Below, piece after piece: positions 48,290 to 60,871 of a stretch of DNA of 64,000 nucleotides. The first letter of the stretch is position 1; every line of letters begins with the position of its first letter. Made by a program: the position numbers and the translations under genes. The stretch is from Saccharomycopsis fibuligera x Saccharomycopsis cf. fibuligera (Eukaryota; Ascomycota; Saccharomycetes; Ascoideales; Saccharomycopsidaceae), in contig CP012816.1 of NCBI GenBank assembly GCA_001936135.1, positions 561,501-625,500 on the forward strand, read 5' to 3'. Below the pieces are notes generated by a model that worked only from the letters and a program-made list of their open reading frames with translations, was not told where the DNA came from and searched no databases.

Positions 48290-49531
48290 TTCTATAATTA
48301 ATTGTTATTTGGTGTTTATATGAGAAAAATTTTACTTAATATATGGGGTGGTATTGTATAAATAGTGACAATTTTATGTTTCTGTTGATAAAATGTTGGT
48401 TTTCTTTACTATAGCTTTTTGGTAATTAAAACCTGCTTACTACAAGCTATTCAATCTCAACATTCCAGCATTTACAATATGAAGCTCTTGGGTTTGAGCA
48501 ATACCTGCGTAAAATTCAAGAACAGAGGCGGGAGCGTAGACAGAGTCAGAGTTAAAGGGCGAACCGGAAGTCCAAAAAAAAGCTTGGTGAAATCTTAGGA
48601 ACGATGGCTCACTTGTGACTCAACATGCATGAAACATATTCAAGTCTGCATGAAAAAGACAAACTTTTCTAGTTGTATATTGGTTCTATTATACATCTGT
48701 AATTACGTTTTTGATTCTCTTCCCCAAAAAGAAATGCTTGCTGTAATTTCCGATAGTGGGTGCCTTGACACATGTCTGATATACAGAAAGGTACTGACTT
48801 TCGAAGAATAATTCCAGCTATTTCTGGTATGCTGATGTTACCGGCAACAAATGGGTTCTCCAGAATTTCGCTGCTATGTGCAAAAGCTCATGTCCTAAAG
48901 AATTTGAAATTCAACTAGCCCTTAACATATATATAGCTTACTACCTCAACCCCGAAAAAGCCTTGCTGTTGAATATTAGTAACTTCACATATGACAAGAG
49001 GAGAAGACCAGTAGACTGGGGTCTATTGGAGAAAACAGTGGCGTATGTAGGAAGCTGCAAGCTTATATTGTTTGAAGCTTTTTGCGGTTCTTAAACAAGA
49101 GATTCAAGCAGATAGCTTTCATCTTTAGCTCACTGAAATTCATTTACCAACACAAATTTTTGAAACTGGTGTTTCTTTTTTTCTTTTTTTCTTTTTTCTT
49201 TTTTCTTTTCTTTTCTTTTTTTTTAATTTTGCTATGTTACCACTCTATAGAGTATAAACTGGAAAAAAGTTGACGGCCAGGACACCCACATATAATTAAC
49301 AGCAGACAAAATATATATGAAAAAGGCTCTTTCACACCCAGTAGAATCTATGAAAAATCTTTTACAAGATTATATTATACAAAATATTTGAAAAAGCATA
49401 AGCACGAGAAGTTTTTAGAGTGACAAATTTGAAAGTTTGTATAGCGACTTTAATTTCGCAAGAGAAAATTCAAATTCTCCGGACATTATGCTATTAAAAA
49501 GCTTAAGCTTTTTTTCAGATAAATGAGATAC
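48290..49531. other. Convergent intergenic region AAT2/LRR gene
   Basis: 1.24 kb with no supported gene. A T-rich stretch (TTTTTC repeats) is at about 49167-49227. Small open frames at 48629 and 48876 resemble nothing I know. Confidence 0.5.
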
Positions 49532-51100
49532 TCAATCTCCTCCTAGAAAAATTTCTAACTTTCCAGATTTTACACTGTAGAGTTTAAGGGCTTCTGCATG
49601 AAGAATTTCAAGATTCTGCCAATGCGATAGGTCTCCAAGCTCTTTTATCTTGGTTGATCCAATTTCTAATTTTTTCAACGTTGACACTTTATACAAAGGT
49701 TGAATGTCTTTCAAATTGCTTTCGCTCACAGCCACATTCTCAAGCCTTTTGAAATCGCTAAAATCCTGTCGAATGCGAAGCAATGGATTACCGAAAACTA
49801 ACAATGTTTTCATCTTGATTAGCCCGTCAAGATTTTCCAAGTACTTTATCTTATTCAAAGCCAAGTTCAAATATACCAATTCTTCTAACTCCTGGAGCCC
49901 CTGGATCAGAAAAAGATGATTACCAACTAAGCTCAAGTGCCGGAGTTTTTTTAAAAAATGCAAGTTTTGAATATGAATAATACCGTTAGAACTTAAATCC
50001 AAAAATTCCAAGTTTTTGCATTGCGAGAGATTTCCATTAATTTCTCTAATTTTATTCTTGTCAAGAAAAGCATGTTGCAACTTGGGCATATTAATTAATC
50101 GGGGAATTTCCGTTAACAGACACATTTGGATGACAATACTTTTCAATTTTGGCAATTCTATAGGACCCTCGATGGTAGCCCCGGAACAGCGTTTGATCTT
50201 CAAAGAAGTGAGGTTAGGGAGAAACGAATAATTCAAATTCTTCACAGTCCGCAATCTTTGGAACTCTGAAATTTCCAAATGGGTTAAATTGGGCAAAGCA
50301 AGTTGCTTAGCATCAACTGTGTTAATATGCATGGCAGAAATTTTTAACTGGTGCAAGTTGATGAGTTTCATACTAGAAAAATTGGGCATTCTACCAAGAC
50401 CCCTTATCTCAAAACTTCCACTTAATTTGGAATTATCAGTTAAAAATGTAGAGCATCTACCTCCGCAGCTTACTTTTCGCAATTGCCTATTGACCCGGAA
50501 GCTTACATTTGTACAAGCAACATTCAAAATTTGCAAATTAGGTAAGCTTTCAATAAAATTTTCTATTTTTTTAATCTGTTCCGGTGACAAATTATGAGAA
50601 GGATCTGCAGGCCTAGCATGAGAATAGGAAGCCATCTGGGTCCTTTCGCATGCTATAAATACTTCCTTAGTGTGATGCAACAGATCGTGTAGCTTGTCTA
50701 AATCATCTAGCTTAATATACAAAAGAAGATCTTTGTTGAAAAGCTCCCTGTCACGCCATATAAATAAATCACCATTAATATACTCTATAGCTTCACGGTG
50801 TTGGCCCTTTGAGATATCAATACAAACTTTTTTGTGAAGTACCGCATTGACGGCATCATATAAACTTCCAGAGCCATGATTGTTTGGTTCTAAAGCAGCA
50901 ATACGCTGCAAGGTTACAGTTGGCAAACCGTCCAATATTTCAACCTTTAATGGGAAGGGCAAATCATTAATCCCTATACTTCTAGTTTTTGTGATGACCA
51001 TTGTTGCTATCGGTGACAGGTTTTTATATTTAGGCGCAATTTTATTTGGTGATTTGTGGATCAATATCAGTTCCCCTAGGACGTTTTTTGATGTTACCAT
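49532..51100 (-). CDS. F-box-like leucine-rich repeat protein, function unknown
   Basis: This 522-residue protein combines a probable F-box (about 44-72, INDLPFPLKVEILDGLPTVT) with leucine-rich repeats from about 185 to the end. Example repeats are LPNLQILNVACTNVSF, CKNLEFLDLSSNGIIHIQNL, LRHLSLVGNHLFLIQGL and LVYLNLALNKIKYLENL. The architecture suggests a substrate receptor of an SCF ubiquitin ligase, but no specific orthologue is obvious to me. Such fast-evolving F-box/LRR genes occur in several copies in Candida-type genomes. The start is either the ATG at 51098-51100 or one 33 codons later (MVITKTRS); the second begins nearer the F-box. The gene is on the same strand as the downstream MAP kinase and is intact. 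Confidence 0.75.
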   Translation of the reverse strand: MVTSKNVLGELILIHKSPNKIAPKYKNLSPIATMVITKTRSIGINDLPFPLKVEILDGLPTVTLQRIAALEPNNHGSGSLYDAVNAVLHKKVCIDISKGQHREAIEYINGDLFIWRDRELFNKDLLLYIKLDDLDKLHDLLHHTKEVFIACERTQMASYSHARPADPSHNLSPEQIKKIENFIESLPNLQILNVACTNVSFRVNRQLRKVSCGGRCSTFLTDNSKLSGSFEIRGLGRMPNFSSMKLINLHQLKISAMHINTVDAKQLALPNLTHLEISEFQRLRTVKNLNYSFLPNLTSLKIKRCSGATIEGPIELPKLKSIVIQMCLLTEIPRLINMPKLQHAFLDKNKIREINGNLSQCKNLEFLDLSSNGIIHIQNLHFLKKLRHLSLVGNHLFLIQGLQELEELVYLNLALNKIKYLENLDGLIKMKTLLVFGNPLLRIRQDFSDFKRLENVAVSESNLKDIQPLYKVSTLKKLEIGSTKIKELGDLSHWQNLEILHAEALKLYSVKSGKLEIFLGGD

Positions 51101-51897
51101 TTACTCCAGCGAAAAAATCAGTGCTAGTGCTAAAGTTAACATTCTAACAGGCCGCATTGATCCAGAAATTCTGAAACGGGTAAGTGATAGGCAATAAGCA
51201 TAACAGACATATAGATATGCTTCAGCAAGAATTACACTGATAAATTTGCCAGACAGTGCCTAATTATCAGAAAAAAAAAAAAAATTAAGTCTATGCTAAA
51301 TCTAATCTTGTAACGTTCCGGTTCTGTTTTTATAGTGTGTTATCTGTACATTAAGCTTGGCAGGCTAGAACGATGATATTTATCACTTTCTACAGCAAAG
51401 AATGAAAGCAGTACCAAACGTTGATTTGTGTATAAAAATGATTATAGTTATTATTGTATTGAGGTAAGTTAACTAAACAAATAAATGTTTAGAAATTGCG
51501 TAGGAGCCAAAAAAAGAGGCCAAGAAGGTAAAATAACGAAGAGAAAAAAGGTTTCACAAAAAATTGTAAGAAATCCCAGCGAGAACAAAAGATGAGCGAA
51601 GAACGGAACTTGGAAAAAAAATATATAAATGAATGCCACAGCGCAGTACTTGAAAGGTGCAATCAGTGTATATAAACATGAACCAGATGAGCCAAAATGC
51701 TTAACCGAGAGAGATGTGAATTAATGACCTGCGTATATGCATTTTATGAAGTGAAAATAAATGTCTAGTTTAAATCTGTTAATATTAGACGTGATTGTAA
51801 ATCAGTTAAAGCAAAGTAATGCCCTGTTTTTCTTTTTTATTTTTTTTTTCTTTCTTTTTCTTTTTTTTTTTTTTTTAAGATACACCACAGTAGAGCA
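51101..51897. other. Spacer LRR gene to MAP kinase
   Basis: 797 bp without a supported gene. An A-run is near 51270-51284 and a long T-rich tract (51822-51878) lies at the 3' end of the kinase gene. Confidence 0.5.
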
Positions 51898-52968
<1,071 letters not shown>

Positions 52969-54325
52969 TTAATGATATTGGTGTAGAACTTTTTTTTTTT
53001 TTTTTGGAAAAGGCGACTTTGCTTAATTTTTTCTTTTTTATACTATGAAATCTGACTTCCTTATGATAATTGAATAGTTGCAAGTAGCTTCTAAGCTATG
53101 AACTGGTACCGAGGGATCGGAGATACAGACAATATATATGCCTTAAGAGTAAAAACGTTCAGCAGTGGGAGACTATGAAATGCAAAGAGCAAAAAGAAAA
53201 AGAAGGGCTATAGTAAAGAAAAAAGTGAATAAAACTTTGAAATGAGCAAGCCCTGTTGCTATTATAGTGGCAGGATCAGATAGCTAATAGCGACGGTAAC
53301 AGTTCACAATGGGCAGCCCTGGTTTCAGGTTCCACGTATCCCAAAGAAGCAGAAATGCGGTTTATCGCTGTGTTTCTGTTCATTGCGATTTTTCTCAGGT
53401 TTATGCGCTGTGACGAGGCGAAAGAAATAAGCTTTGACGCTTCAAACCATTCTGAAACAATCTCGCACTCACAGGGATTAATCCCATATTTATTAGTAGT
53501 TACTTAGAGATAGTGTGCCATTTATGTTGCATTTATTAAGGTATCAGATCGTGATATCCGCGTATTGTGACAGCAATGTACCTTATCCCACAGCATATGT
53601 TCACCACGTAAAACATTATTATCGTATTTTATCACAGTAATTATCCTCTTTGGCCTTTTAGTTTGCCACAGGCAATAGGCAGCAGCAGCCGCAGCAGCAG
53701 CCATTCAAAGACATGTAGTTTATGCTAATTCTCGTAAATGTGAATTCGCAGTCAACTATGATAAAATCCTAGGATATTGTCTTGCTTCAGCCTGGAGTCC
53801 CACCAATTGAAACCTTTCACATATGCGATCATGAATACGGTATCGTGCCTTACTGTGCTCTTCTCAATGCAATTGGTTATCACAATAACAGCCATGAGGA
53901 TAGAAGTTGAAAGGGCAAAGTAACAACACCTAGTGCTTCTTTTCCCGTGAAAGAGAAATGCACTAGTGCAATTTGGAGCAAATGCACAGTTTTGAATCAA
54001 TAAAATACAGTGTTTTCTGTTTCATAATATCCTTTAAAAACGTATTCTGCCAACAAGAGATCCTTTAAATCTAAACCTCGTTTAGCTCTGTGTCATAACT
54101 TCTCTTAATTTCCCTTTTTGGAAAGCGGCACTTGCATATTTTTTCAGACTTACATAACAGGGGAACCTCTATGTGTTTTGCTTGTATGTTAATATTTTTC
54201 CAAGCAGCTTTTTCAACAATCAATACCTCGAGCACACAGCAAGACAATAAATAGTTTTTCAAAAAAAGTAAGCATTTAGCGAGGAAATATCATAGCAAAG
54301 CCAACAATCTGTAACGCTGTGTCTC

Positions 54326-54329
<4 letters not shown>

Positions 54330-54356
<27 letters not shown>
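54330..54356. repeat. (TA)13 microsatellite
   Basis: Twenty-seven bases of alternating T and A in the spacer between the MAP kinase and ACT1. Confidence 0.95.
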
Positions 54357-54360
<4 letters not shown>

Positions 54361-54496
54361 TTACCAGGGTAAACTAAACACCATGATAAGTGCCTTTCTC
54401 ATACTATTTTTACTGCAAAGTTGAAATTTGTATGTCTGCTTTTCCCAACCTTACCTGTTGTTTTGCAACAGATTCAGCCGCCTAGCAATTCAACTG

Positions 54497-54532
<36 letters not shown>
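54497..54532. repeat. 36-base poly-A tract
   Basis: An uninterrupted run of 36 A on the plus strand. Similar runs lie at 20143-20177 (35 T), 37055-37083 (29 A) and 39554-39579 (about 26 A). They mark long intergenic regions and may exclude nucleosomes. Confidence 0.95.
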
Positions 54533-54533
<1 letters not shown>

Positions 54534-54893
54534 CAGTAGCTATCTGGTGATGGTTACGTGACCTTTGATTTATTTGTTCAAATGTAAAACGAGAGCTATC
54601 ATGTAGTGTAATAGATAATGCTCTTTATGGCAGGCTGCGCAGAATAGTTTCCGTTTTGGTCATAGCTACATTGGAGAAAAATAGGTTCCTTGAAGATACT
54701 CTATTCCACCATTCAGTTTTTCTCAACTTTTTAACATTTTTTCAAAAAGGCAAATACAAAAATAATTATGAATTATAAAATAGATAATCAGGCTCAAAAT
54801 AAGTTAAATTGACCAACAAAAAAATAAAAATAAATTATTATTTTCTTCAGGAGTAAATCACAAGAATACAACATATAAACAAAGCTAAGTTGC

Positions 54894-56812
54894 TTAGAAA
54901 CATTTGTGGTGGACAATGGATGGTCCACTTTCGTCGTATTCTTGCTTTGAAATCCACATTTGTTGGAAAGTAGACAAAGAAGCAAGAATAGAACCACCGA
55001 TCCAGACAGAGTATTTACGTTCAGGTGGAGCAATGATCTTGACCTTCATAGAAGATGGAGCCAAGGCAGTGATTTCCTTTTGCATACGTTCAGCAATACC
55101 TGGGAACATAGTAGTACCACCAGACATAACAATGTTACCGTACAATTCCTTTCTAACATCAACATCACACTTGATGATAGAGTTGTAAGTGGTTTCATCG
55201 ATACCAGCACTTTCCAAACCGAGGACAGATGGGTGGAACAAGGCTTCTGGAGCTCTGAATCTTTCGTTACCAATAGTGATGACTTGACCATCTGGCAATT
55301 CGTAAGATTTTTCGATAGCAGAAGATTGAGCAGAAGTTTGCAATTCTTGGTCAAAGTCCAAAGCAACGTAACACAATTTTTCTTTGATGTCTCTGACGAT
55401 TTCTCTTTCAGCAGTGGTAACGAAAGAGTAGCCACGTTCAGACAAGATCTTCATCAAGTAGTCAGTCAAGTCTCTACCAGCCAAGTCAATTCTCAAAATG
55501 GCGTGTGGCAAAGAGAAACCGGCGTAAATTGGAACAACGTGGGTAACACCGTCACCAGAATCCAAAACAATACCGGTGGTTCTACCAGAAGAGTACAAAG
55601 ACAAGACAGCTTGAATGGAAACGTAGAATGCTGGAACATTGAAAGTTTCGAACAAGATTTGGGTCATCTTTTCTCTGTTGGATTTAGGGTTTCTTGGGGC
55701 TTCGGTCAACAAGACTGGGTGTTCTTCTGGAGCAACACGCAACTCGTTGTAGAAAGTATGATGCCAGATTTTTTCCATATCATCCCAGTTGGTGACAATA
55801 CCGTGTTCAATTGGGTAACGCAAGGTCAAGATACCTCTTTTAGATTGAGCTTCATCACCAACGTAAGAGTCTTTTTGGCCCATACCGACCATGATACCCT
55901 GATGTCTTGGTCTACCAACGATAGATGGGAAAACAGCACGTGGGGCGTCATCACCGGCGAAACCGGCTTTGCACATACCAGAACCGTTATCAATAACGAG
56001 CTAGATTTAAGGTTAGTATGAGACTCATAATGAAATACTGGAACTTTCTTTTTGATTTTTGATCATGACATCTATCTTACTGAGTATATTTCATTCGAAA
56101 ACATCAGAATGAAATTCCACTTTTTGCCAAGTCTGTAGATCATGAAGAAATTAACTCGATTGAACGAATTCTTAAAAGATTGAAAATTGGCTGGGCATCA
56201 ATATACGTACAGCAGCAACTTCTTCTATAGAAAACTGTTAGTAAATTGTTTCCATTTTTAGACTTGTGTGTGTGCGCGTGTGTGCGCGTGTGTGTGTGTT
56301 TTGACTTCAACAGCTATCTCCTTTTTCAACAGCTTCCGTTCAGCTTCAGTCTGATAGCGATCAATAACTTTTAGCACTTTGCGGCTTGCCAATCTAGCGT
56401 GGGAGCGTTTGTATTGTAGTGGCCATTGGAAAAGGGGCGGCATAACAAGCATTGGTGAAAATTCAGTTGTCGCAAGAAAAAAAAGTGGAAAAAACAGAGT
56501 TTGAAAAATCGGGATCTAAACGAAATGTGAACGCTGCGGTGCCTCCGATTGCTGTGACGGAACAAGTGGAAAGGCAGTGAGTGGAATCGAATTTGTCAAT
56601 TGCGAAGCGTGCTATGCTCAGATAGTGAGTGTCGAACCGGCTCTTGAGACGTCTTCGTTGGAGAGCTTCTGTCGCCGCCTATCTTTTGACCACGCAAGCA
56701 AACAGCAAGGCGCCAATTGAAAACTGAAATGGGCAAAGTCAAACAAGAAAAAAGAGAACAAGCTGCACAAAGCCGAACAACAAGACTAGAAAAAGCACAT
56801 ACCTCCGTCCAT
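54894..56812 (-). CDS. ACT1: Actin, spliced with two introns
   Basis: Actin builds actin patches, cables and the cytokinetic ring. Three exons are needed: 56803-56812 (ATG GAC GGA G), 56211-56224 (AA GAA GTT GCT GCT) and 54894-56000. Intron 1 (56225-56802, 578 nt) starts GTATGT, has TACTAAC at 56237-56243 and ends CTATAG. Intron 2 (56001-56210, 210 nt) starts GTACGT, has TACTAAC at 56012-56018 and ends TCTAG. The joined 376-residue protein begins [20 protein letters not shown] and ends [11 protein letters not shown], with all actin signatures. Most budding-yeast ACT1 genes have one intron near the 5' end. A second intron flanking a 14-nt exon is unusual. A (TG)/(CG)-rich microsatellite lies inside intron 1 near 56263-56300. 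Codons are strongly biased, as for a highly expressed gene. Confidence 0.97.
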
Positions 56813-57355
56813 TTTGAAGTGTTATTTTGAGATTATATGTATATACTAGTGAATATAAAGATCTTGATCAATGTGAATCAACAAATCAATCAACCGAATC
56901 AATCAATCAATCAACCAATTGGCGGTAAAGGGGGAAAAAGAGAGGAAGTGGGAAGAGGAAACTGAAGAAAATAAATAGGGGCGCTTGGAAGAGAAACGAA
57001 AAGAACAACGAAACTCCCTCTTTTTCGCGCCACGAGCCCTGGTCCAAAGTGCCACTGCCAGCGGACGGCAAACTCGGCCGGGTGAGGCTGCCGTCCGCCA
57101 TCCGCAACAGCGTGATTCTGTTCCTTGCGGCAGAGTAACGCAGTGCCATGCGGAGATAAGCGTCTGAGCGCGTTGTTATGCGGTAAACTTCTACCGGATT
57201 GTGAGCTACACGAGCGAGCCATTCCGGGGAAAGTGACAGACTGATCAAATATGTTGCATCCAAAGCGGACCGCCAGACAGACGTCAACTCAAACGACATG
57301 TAGATTCACAGTAGTATATAAGTAAAGCGAAAGTAAACTAAATATCGAGCCGGTT
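56813..57355. other. ACT1 promoter / ENV10 downstream region
   Basis: 543 bp. Near the ACT1 start lies a (CAAT)n-like short repeat (about 56877-56921). The rest is of mixed composition, with a GC-richer part near 57030-57190. No gene is supported, although frames of 100-130 codons are open on the minus strand. Confidence 0.5.
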
Positions 57356-57925
57356 TTACCTTAGCACTTTTCTCTTGCCGCCCTTCTGCGCCCGGGCTTC
57401 GAGCTTGGCCTGTCTCTTGGACTTGCCTGGCACAGCGCCTTCTTGCTGCTGACTTTGCTCTCCGTTCGCGTCTGACAGTGATCCAGCTCCCGCGCCGCCA
57501 AACCCACCAAGCAAGCTCTTGCCGTACTTGAGTATGCCCCACGCCTTGTACATGGCAAACACGGGGACTGCCACAAAGAGCCACCAGACCTTGTTGGAAC
57601 CAAATAGCACCATCAAAATGTCCTCGATCAAGGTGAAGTAAACAACGTCAAAGAGGTACTCGGTGAGCCCTTCCTGGGATAGATCGATGGCTGTTTTCAC
57701 AAGACGGCCATCCGAGCCGTACACGGGCCGGCCGCTTTTCTCTATAGCGAACTGGCTGAGAGCCAACGGTATGCTCAAGACGAGAAACGGCTTGGGGTTT
57801 GCTGGGCGCTTCAAGAGAAACACTGCGATCATGGCGATACCGTTGATAGTGCCCGACAAGATGTGGATCTCTTTGAGCGCCTTGACATTGCTGGCGGCTA
57901 TTTTCTTTTGGGATGCGCCTGCCAT
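57356..57925 (-). CDS. ENV10: ER membrane targeting protein Env10/Snd2 (TMEM208 family)
   Basis: Snd2/Env10 is the ER membrane component of the SRP-independent SND targeting route and is related to human TMEM208. The 189 residues start MAGASQKKIAASNVKALKEIHI, the typical DUF788 opening. They contain about four hydrophobic segments (IHILSGTINGIAMIAVFLL, PFLVLSIPLALSQF, LFDVVYFTLIEDILMVLFGSN and VWWLFVAVPVFAMYKAWG). The family motif GLTEYLFDVVY is present. The Gly/Gln/Lys-rich tail ends KKGGKRKVLR-like (GGKRKVLR). The start is the ATG at 57923-57925; the frame upstream lacks an ATG. GC-rich codons are used. Confidence 0.88.
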   Translation of the reverse strand: MAGASQKKIAASNVKALKEIHILSGTINGIAMIAVFLLKRPANPKPFLVLSIPLALSQFAIEKSGRPVYGSDGRLVKTAIDLSQEGLTEYLFDVVYFTLIEDILMVLFGSNKVWWLFVAVPVFAMYKAWGILKYGKSLLGGFGGAGAGSLSDANGEQSQQQEGAVPGKSKRQAKLEARAQKGGKRKVLR

Positions 57926-59314
57926 TGTAGAACAACTTCCTGGTGTGTTTTGTTTACCAAGCACGGTGTAGTCTGGACTTCTCTGCTGTGTTCCTGGGAT
58001 GTGCAACGCTTACCTGAGTAGCCAGCTCACTTGCTCGTCTATCCATCGCCAGCATCTTGCGCGCCCGGTTTTTATTTTTTTTTTTTTTATTCTTTTATTT
58101 TATTTCATTTTGTTTTATTTTATTTTTTTTTTCAGCTTCGGTGTTGCCCATTTTTTCCACACTACTGCGCAATAATCCGGGGGAAAAAGCGGCACCGGCA
58201 GGAGCCAGATCCGGGACACATTTTCTCGGAAATAGCATCCTCTATGAACGGTCCAATACTAAAACGCAGCAAATAAATCCAGCTGCCCGCCGCGCCCTGG
58301 AGCTTTCCGGTTCCGGATTACACAAGCGATCAATCAGCGCGGACGCTCTCACCCAACAAAGTAACTACCTTGGCAAGTTTACTAATAAATTCGGGCAGCA
58401 GCTTGAGCAGCAGCACCACAGTTTGAATAAATTCATCTATTGATTGGTTTGGCATGGCGCGGCACCGCGTGGCGAGGCATACGGGCTGAGGATTACAGTA
58501 TACGTAGCACTTTTTCCGTTTGCTCGCTCCCAGAGGGATGCGCGAGGGCTGCCGCTTCCTCAGCTCTTTCCGCTGATTGTGTGCGCGACCGTCAGCGATC
58601 CGCCGGCAGATAGCGGACATGAATGCGTGTCTGATAGCTGGCAAGCCAAAGGCAGCTAGCTGTTCAGAGTACACGTCTAGACAGCTGTTTTTGGTTTGGC
58701 CCGGTAGACTCCATATGTGGGCTACAGGATGCCTGACTGTTTGCTAAACAGCATGCAGTGCCGATTGTCTGGGCTGCCATTACGGTGCTGAGTGTTTCTC
58801 AGACCCGCCGCTCAACGTTGAAGCGAGTAGTAGCTGATACCGGCTCGGCTGCAGCGTGTTTCGCTTACGTTGCAGTGCCGCCTGCAACGGATTTCGGGAA
58901 CAGTTTTTCCTGATTTCACGCCAGAGTTGATGATTTGGTTTTCTAATCCTTTGTGTCGTATATATACGTGCGTGCCTATGAAAGTGTAAGTTTCCAAGCG
59001 CATCTGCCCGGAAGATGGCGAAGCAGGGACAACTCGAGCAATTTCAGCCAGTAAAAGTATTTATCGGCCTTACCGACTTACAGATGCCACGGGCTCGCTG
59101 CGAACAAAGCCTAGCTAGCAACATCAACATGTCCCAACAGCAGGCAGCAAAAAAGAAAATAAAAGTACAAATACAAATACAAATAAAAATAAAAATAATA
59201 AAAAATAATAAAAAGCAAAAAAAAAGCCGAATAAGTTAAAGACCAACACAAAAAATATCAATTTTGAACAGTTCCAACCAACCTACCTATCCAGCCTGCT
59301 TCAACAGCACGCAT
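57926..59314. other. Region between ENV10 and HFD1
   Basis: 1.4 kb without a supported gene. It holds T-rich sequence near 58068-58130 and an A-rich low-complexity stretch (AAATACAAATACAAATAAAA-like) near 59157-59225. Short frames such as 58057-58443 start in the T-rich tract and are not convincing. Confidence 0.5.
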
Positions 59315-60871
59315 CTAATTTCCATAATAACCGTCAAGACGCGCTTTGACCGATTTGTATGCTGTGGTAGCAAGCCCCGCTAGCACCGCATAGCCGGCAG
59401 CCTTCAAGTACTTGTCGTAATCACGATTTTTCCCAAACGGCAAAAACGTAGCGGTGAGTAAAGTTTCGTTTATGCTCGTGTATGGTGGATATCTTCCTTC
59501 AAACAACGGTTCCGACCAGAAAGCTTGCGTGAAAACTGGTCTTTCGTGGGTAAATGTTTTGAAGCTGCTAAGGCCATGGTATCCCCCGTGTCCTGATTGG
59601 CCGACCCCGCCAAATGGGGTTGTTAACGAAACGCACTGGATTGTGGCATCGTTGACAAACGCAGAGCCGGATCTGACACGCTTGAAAAAATTGTTGATTT
59701 CTTTCTTGTCATTGGAGTAAATGTAAGCTGCTAGCGGCGTGTCGTGGTATTCAATTATGTTCTCAATTTCCCTGTCAAGATCATCAAACTTCACCACAGG
59801 CAAAAGTGGACCAAAAATTTCGTCTTCCATCAACGGATCATCCCAAGAAACATTTTGGTAAACTGTAGGGCTGATAAATCTTGCCGCACTGTCAGTGACC
59901 CCGCCAGTGACCAATTCACCTCTAGTGCTGCTTAGCAACTTTACCAACCGGTTATAAGCTGTCTCTGTGGCAATATGCGAGTAATCACTTTCTGCAGTCA
60001 AATTAGGGAAAAATTCTTCCTCAATAACCGTTTTCAACAATTGAACAAACTTATCGTAAATTTTGGCATCAACGAGCAAATAATCGGTAGCAACGCACAC
60101 TTGGCCAGCGTTGGAAAACTTGCCCCACGCAATTCTTCTGGCAGTGATTTTCAACTGCTTTGCGCTCAATGACGAGCTGATTACTGCTGGCGATTTTCCG
60201 CCAAGCTCCAAAACGACCGGGGTTAAATGTTTAGCTGCTGCAACACTAATAATCTTACCAACTCTTGCACTACCAGTGTACATAATCTTATCAAATTTTT
60301 GAGCCAACAACTCAGTGGTTTCTTCCACTCCACCATTAACGATTTTTAGCACCGTAGGAGATAAGTATCTAGGCAACACATCAGTTAAAGCCTGGGCAAG
60401 ATGTGGTGTCAATTCACTTGGCTTGAAAACCACATTATTACCACCAGCAATTGCTCCAGCAATTGGACTGATTGACAAAAGCACTGGGTAGTTGTAAGCA
60501 GAAATCACCAACACGGTACCTAATGGAATTCTTTCAATCTTTTTACCAGTGAGAGCAAACGGTACAAATGGAACAGATGCTGGCGAACTTGGTTTGGCCC
60601 ATTTGCCCAAATTGTTGATAATGTGTCGAATTTCAGCCAATAGGGGGCTGATTTCGCAAACCGTGGTTTCTAGTCTAGCGCGGTGAAAATCCTTTTGCAA
60701 TGCGGCAATAAGCAATTCGCTGTTTTCATTGATAGCGTCGTAAAGCTTTCCAAGTTCATATGTTCTGTTTTCAATTGGGTCCAACTCGCGACTATGGAAT
60801 GATTTTCTTAATTTTTGCACTGTTGGAGCAATGTCCTTGATCTGGGTGTATTGGAGAATGTTTGAAGACAT
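59315..60871 (-). CDS. HFD1: Fatty aldehyde dehydrogenase (Hfd1 type)
   Basis: Hfd1 oxidises long-chain aldehydes such as hexadecenal from sphingolipid breakdown and 4-hydroxybenzaldehyde in coenzyme Q synthesis. In yeast it is on the mitochondrial outer membrane and lipid droplets. The 518 residues are a class 3 ALDH. The NAD-binding part has VLVISAYNYPVLLSISPI, the catalytic acid lies in LELGGKSPAV (about residue 225) and the nucleophile is Cys259 in AGQVCVATDY. EIFGPLLPV and the PFGGVGQSGHGGYHG motif complete it. A C-terminal hydrophobic segment (about 493-505, AAGYAVLAGLATTAY) serves as membrane anchor, as in Hfd1 (532 residues). Confidence 0.93.
   Translation of the reverse strand: MSSNILQYTQIKDIAPTVQKLRKSFHSRELDPIENRTYELGKLYDAINENSELLIAALQKDFHRARLETTVCEISPLLAEIRHIINNLGKWAKPSSPASVPFVPFALTGKKIERIPLGTVLVISAYNYPVLLSISPIAGAIAGGNNVVFKPSELTPHLAQALTDVLPRYLSPTVLKIVNGGVEETTELLAQKFDKIMYTGSARVGKIISVAAAKHLTPVVLELGGKSPAVISSSLSAKQLKITARRIAWGKFSNAGQVCVATDYLLVDAKIYDKFVQLLKTVIEEEFFPNLTAESDYSHIATETAYNRLVKLLSSTRGELVTGGVTDSAARFISPTVYQNVSWDDPLMEDEIFGPLLPVVKFDDLDREIENIIEYHDTPLAAYIYSNDKKEINNFFKRVRSGSAFVNDATIQCVSLTTPFGGVGQSGHGGYHGLSSFKTFTHERPVFTQAFWSEPLFEGRYPPYTSINETLLTATFLPFGKNRDYDKYLKAAGYAVLAGLATTAYKSVKARLDGYYGN

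Noticed and set aside
56907-57299. 130-codon frame upstream of ACT1
   Set aside because: Its low-similarity, phenylalanine-rich end and overlap with another equally long frame suggest chance in the ACT1 promoter region.
57926-58006. Longer ENV10 start
   Set aside because: The upstream frame begins at TTG, and the conserved DUF788 N-terminus starts at 57925.
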